Shown in pieces: positions 62,101 through 64,000 of a DNA stretch of 64,000 nt. Position 1 is the first letter of the stretch. Every line of letters starts with the position of its first letter. The translations under genes and the position numbers were made by a program. The notes under the pieces were generated by a model that was given only the letters and a program-made list of their open reading frames with translations, searched no databases and was not told the DNA's origin. Origin of the DNA: Myotis daubentonii (Eukaryota; Chordata; Mammalia; Chiroptera; Vespertilionidae); contig NC_081840.1 of assembly GCF_963259705.1 (NCBI RefSeq), forward strand, positions 3,027,562 to 3,091,561, given 5' to 3'.

Positions 62101-62300
62101 TGAGTGTGTGTGTGTGGGGGTGTGTGTGTGTGGTGTGTGCCTGTGTATAGCGTGTACCTGTGTATCCATGCATATTTGTGTGCCTGTGTGTAACATGTGT
62201 GCTCACGGGCATGGTGTGCACGCGTGTGCACGTGTGAATACATGTATGGGGGTGTGTGCATATGTGTGCTTGGGGTGTGTTTGAGGTGTGGTGTCTGTGT
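62101..62300. repeat. TG-rich imperfect simple repeat
   Basis: Alternating TGTGTG with GTGCATG and GGGG interruptions. Confidence 0.85.
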
Positions 62301-63300
62301 GCACACCACATCCCCTCACAGAAGGTCTGGCACAGGACACCCTGACTCACCCCTAAGAGGCGACCGCAGCGGAGACACGGCTGGTGTATCTCCCGATTCT
62401 GAGACACACAAACCATAAACCCAAACAGCGCGTTTGCACGCAGAGCTCCTGGCCTCTGAAGTCGCATCTGGGGCAACGCCCGGCTCAGGCCTGTGGTGCA
62501 GGCAGAGCCTCCGGAGTCCTTGCAGACAGCCCAGCAGGGACGCCCCACCACCACACTGGCTGAGCCTAAGACAGGGGGTTCTAGCAAGAGCCCTGGGTTG
62601 GGCACGGTCTGGTGTCAGATCAGACCTTTGTCTCCAGACTCCGACGTGCTCCTGGCTGCAGCAGCCTCCCCGGTGTCTCCCGGATCCCCGCCTCTGCGCT
62701 CACCCCGCTCCAACCAGCACCACAGCGGGGAGTGTCTGCCTCAGGCCCCTGCCTCTGCTCCCGGCGCCACAGCAGGCGATCACACCCCAGCAGGCACAGG
62801 AGGGCTGGTCCGCTCTGGGCCCACCTGGCCAGCACGCACTGAACCCACTCACAACGTGATTCCGGAAGTCACGGAGGCACGGACGCCCAGTCAGGCTAAC
62901 CGCCCGGCGGTCAAGGTCTCCTCTGGGCCACCCTCACTCTCCCGGGACCGGCTGGACCGTGGGTGGGCTCAGAGGCCACTGAGTGAGCAAATGAGACCAC
63001 AGGGGAGACATGCTAGGGGACTTGGGAAACGAATCCTAAGTCCCGGCAAGAATGCTATAGCCAAGCGCCCTCGGGCACTGTGCTTGTCCTTAGGATGTGC
63101 TTTTATGGAGATAAATAATTTAAGAAAAATCAATCAACTATTTTTTTTAAAGTAATGGCTATTGTTTTCTCATTGCAGAAAATATCGAACATACAAATAA
63201 AAGATTAAACATACTAGTGTTTAGTCCAAGAAACTAGATGTAACCCAGATATCACCCAATGACTCTTTAGTGCATTTTCTTCCAGTCTGTTCTGTGCGGA

Positions 63301-63303
<3 letters not shown>
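62301..63303. other. Anonymous DNA
   Basis: Nothing recognised; a 220-codon frame (62493-63155) lacks splice support and domains. Confidence 0.3.

Positions 63304-63344
<41 letters not shown>
63304..63344. repeat. (TG)n microsatellite
   Basis: About 20 perfect GT dinucleotides. Confidence 0.97.
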
Positions 63345-63346
<2 letters not shown>

Positions 63347-64000
63347 AAGTAATGAAAGCAGGATCAAGTTGCACGCTGCCTTATAACCTGCCATTTTCAG
63401 TTCACATTTTATTGTGAACACGTGTGTGTTGACCTCTGCGCTCAGGTTCCAGCACCGCCCTTCCCAGCCAGGTGGCCGTGGGCGATTCACGCCACCTCAC
63501 TGGGCCCCCCGTCTCCGCGGCTCTCCAATAGTGGCAGTTTTAGCGGGGCAGGGGCCCCCAGTGCGCCAATAGCAGCTTTCACCTCTTTACAGACACAGCG
63601 TCAAACTCGATTTCCCAGCCTCCTTTGCAGCTAGATGCGGCCACCTGACTACATTCTGGCTAATGGGGTGTGGGAGGAAGTGAGGAACCCACTCGCATGC
63701 CGGGCCCACAAGATCTCGCACAAACTGTCTTCCATCTCATCTTCTTCCCCGCCAGGCCCCAGGCCCCAGGCCCCAGGCTGATCGGATGAACGAAGGTGAC
63801 CGTGAACCAACAAGCTGGCCGAGCCACAGGATGGAACACACCTGAGTCCCAGGTCAGAGCCCAGAGAAGGAACCACCTGTCCTCTGATGTGGACAAGACC
63901 GCAACCTTCATTGCTTGAGCCACGGAGGCATCGGGGTTCTCCTGCTTCTGCAGCCGGGCCTAACCTGGCAGCTGCCCACCTCCTAGGGCACGCTGTGCCT
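63345..64000. other. Old interspersed repeat relic and anonymous DNA
   Basis: 63600-63700 (CGATTTCCCAGCCTCCTTTG, GCCACCTGACTACATTCTGG) resembles an old mammalian repeat. GGCCCCA is repeated three times near 63757-63777. Confidence 0.4.

Noticed and set aside
1..64000. A bacterial, phage or defence system
   Set aside because: Interspersed SINEs, LINEs, Helitrons, introns and microsatellites mark vertebrate DNA; no operon-like gene order exists.

Overview
This window is mammalian nuclear DNA, almost certainly from a vesper bat (Vespertilionidae). Three diagnostic repeat groups point there: about 22 tRNA-derived Ves-type SINEs, six HeliBat-type Helitron copies, and two SPIN hAT elements. Bat L1 fragments, a truncated Tc1 transposon, an antisense class II provirus, several LTR-like blocks and old MIR/L1M/L2 relics make up most of the rest. 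Nothing bacterial, phage-like or CRISPR-like is present. All assignments come from reading the sequence; no search was run.

Layout. 1-4.6 kb: a repeat cluster, with three HeliBat copies separated by a shared AT-rich spacer, a Tc1 element, then an antisense L1 ORF2 relic and a Ves SINE. 5.2-26.4 kb (+): the only gene I can support, a coiled-coil protein built from about eleven exons whose splice phases agree across every join (about 480 residues, family not recognised). Its introns hold Ves SINEs, a solo-LTR-like block, a HeliBat and, in the 4.6-kb intron at 19709-24291, a complete but internally deleted provirus on the opposite strand. 26.4-40 kb: mostly anonymous DNA with a strong CTCF-like motif (26900), MIRs, a MaLR LTR, SPIN and Ves copies, and an L1M relic split by a HeliBat plus a Ves. 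40-54 kb: GC-rich DNA with six minisatellite blocks (8, 14, about 20, 27 and about 27 bp units among them), further SINEs, a HeliBat, a second SPIN, an LTR and an old L1. 54-64 kb: simple repeats, SINEs, L2/MIR-like relics and a probable LTR near 60 kb.

The most interesting items are: (i) HeliBat copies that share an internal L1 3' UTR segment and carry CTCF-like motifs; (ii) the tandem HeliBat/spacer array; (iii) a provirus with two primer-binding sites and a duplicated gag start; (iv) an exact Helitron insertion point recoverable from a split L1M; and (v) the unidentified coiled-coil gene. Many long reading frames here lie in minisatellites or repeats and are not genes.
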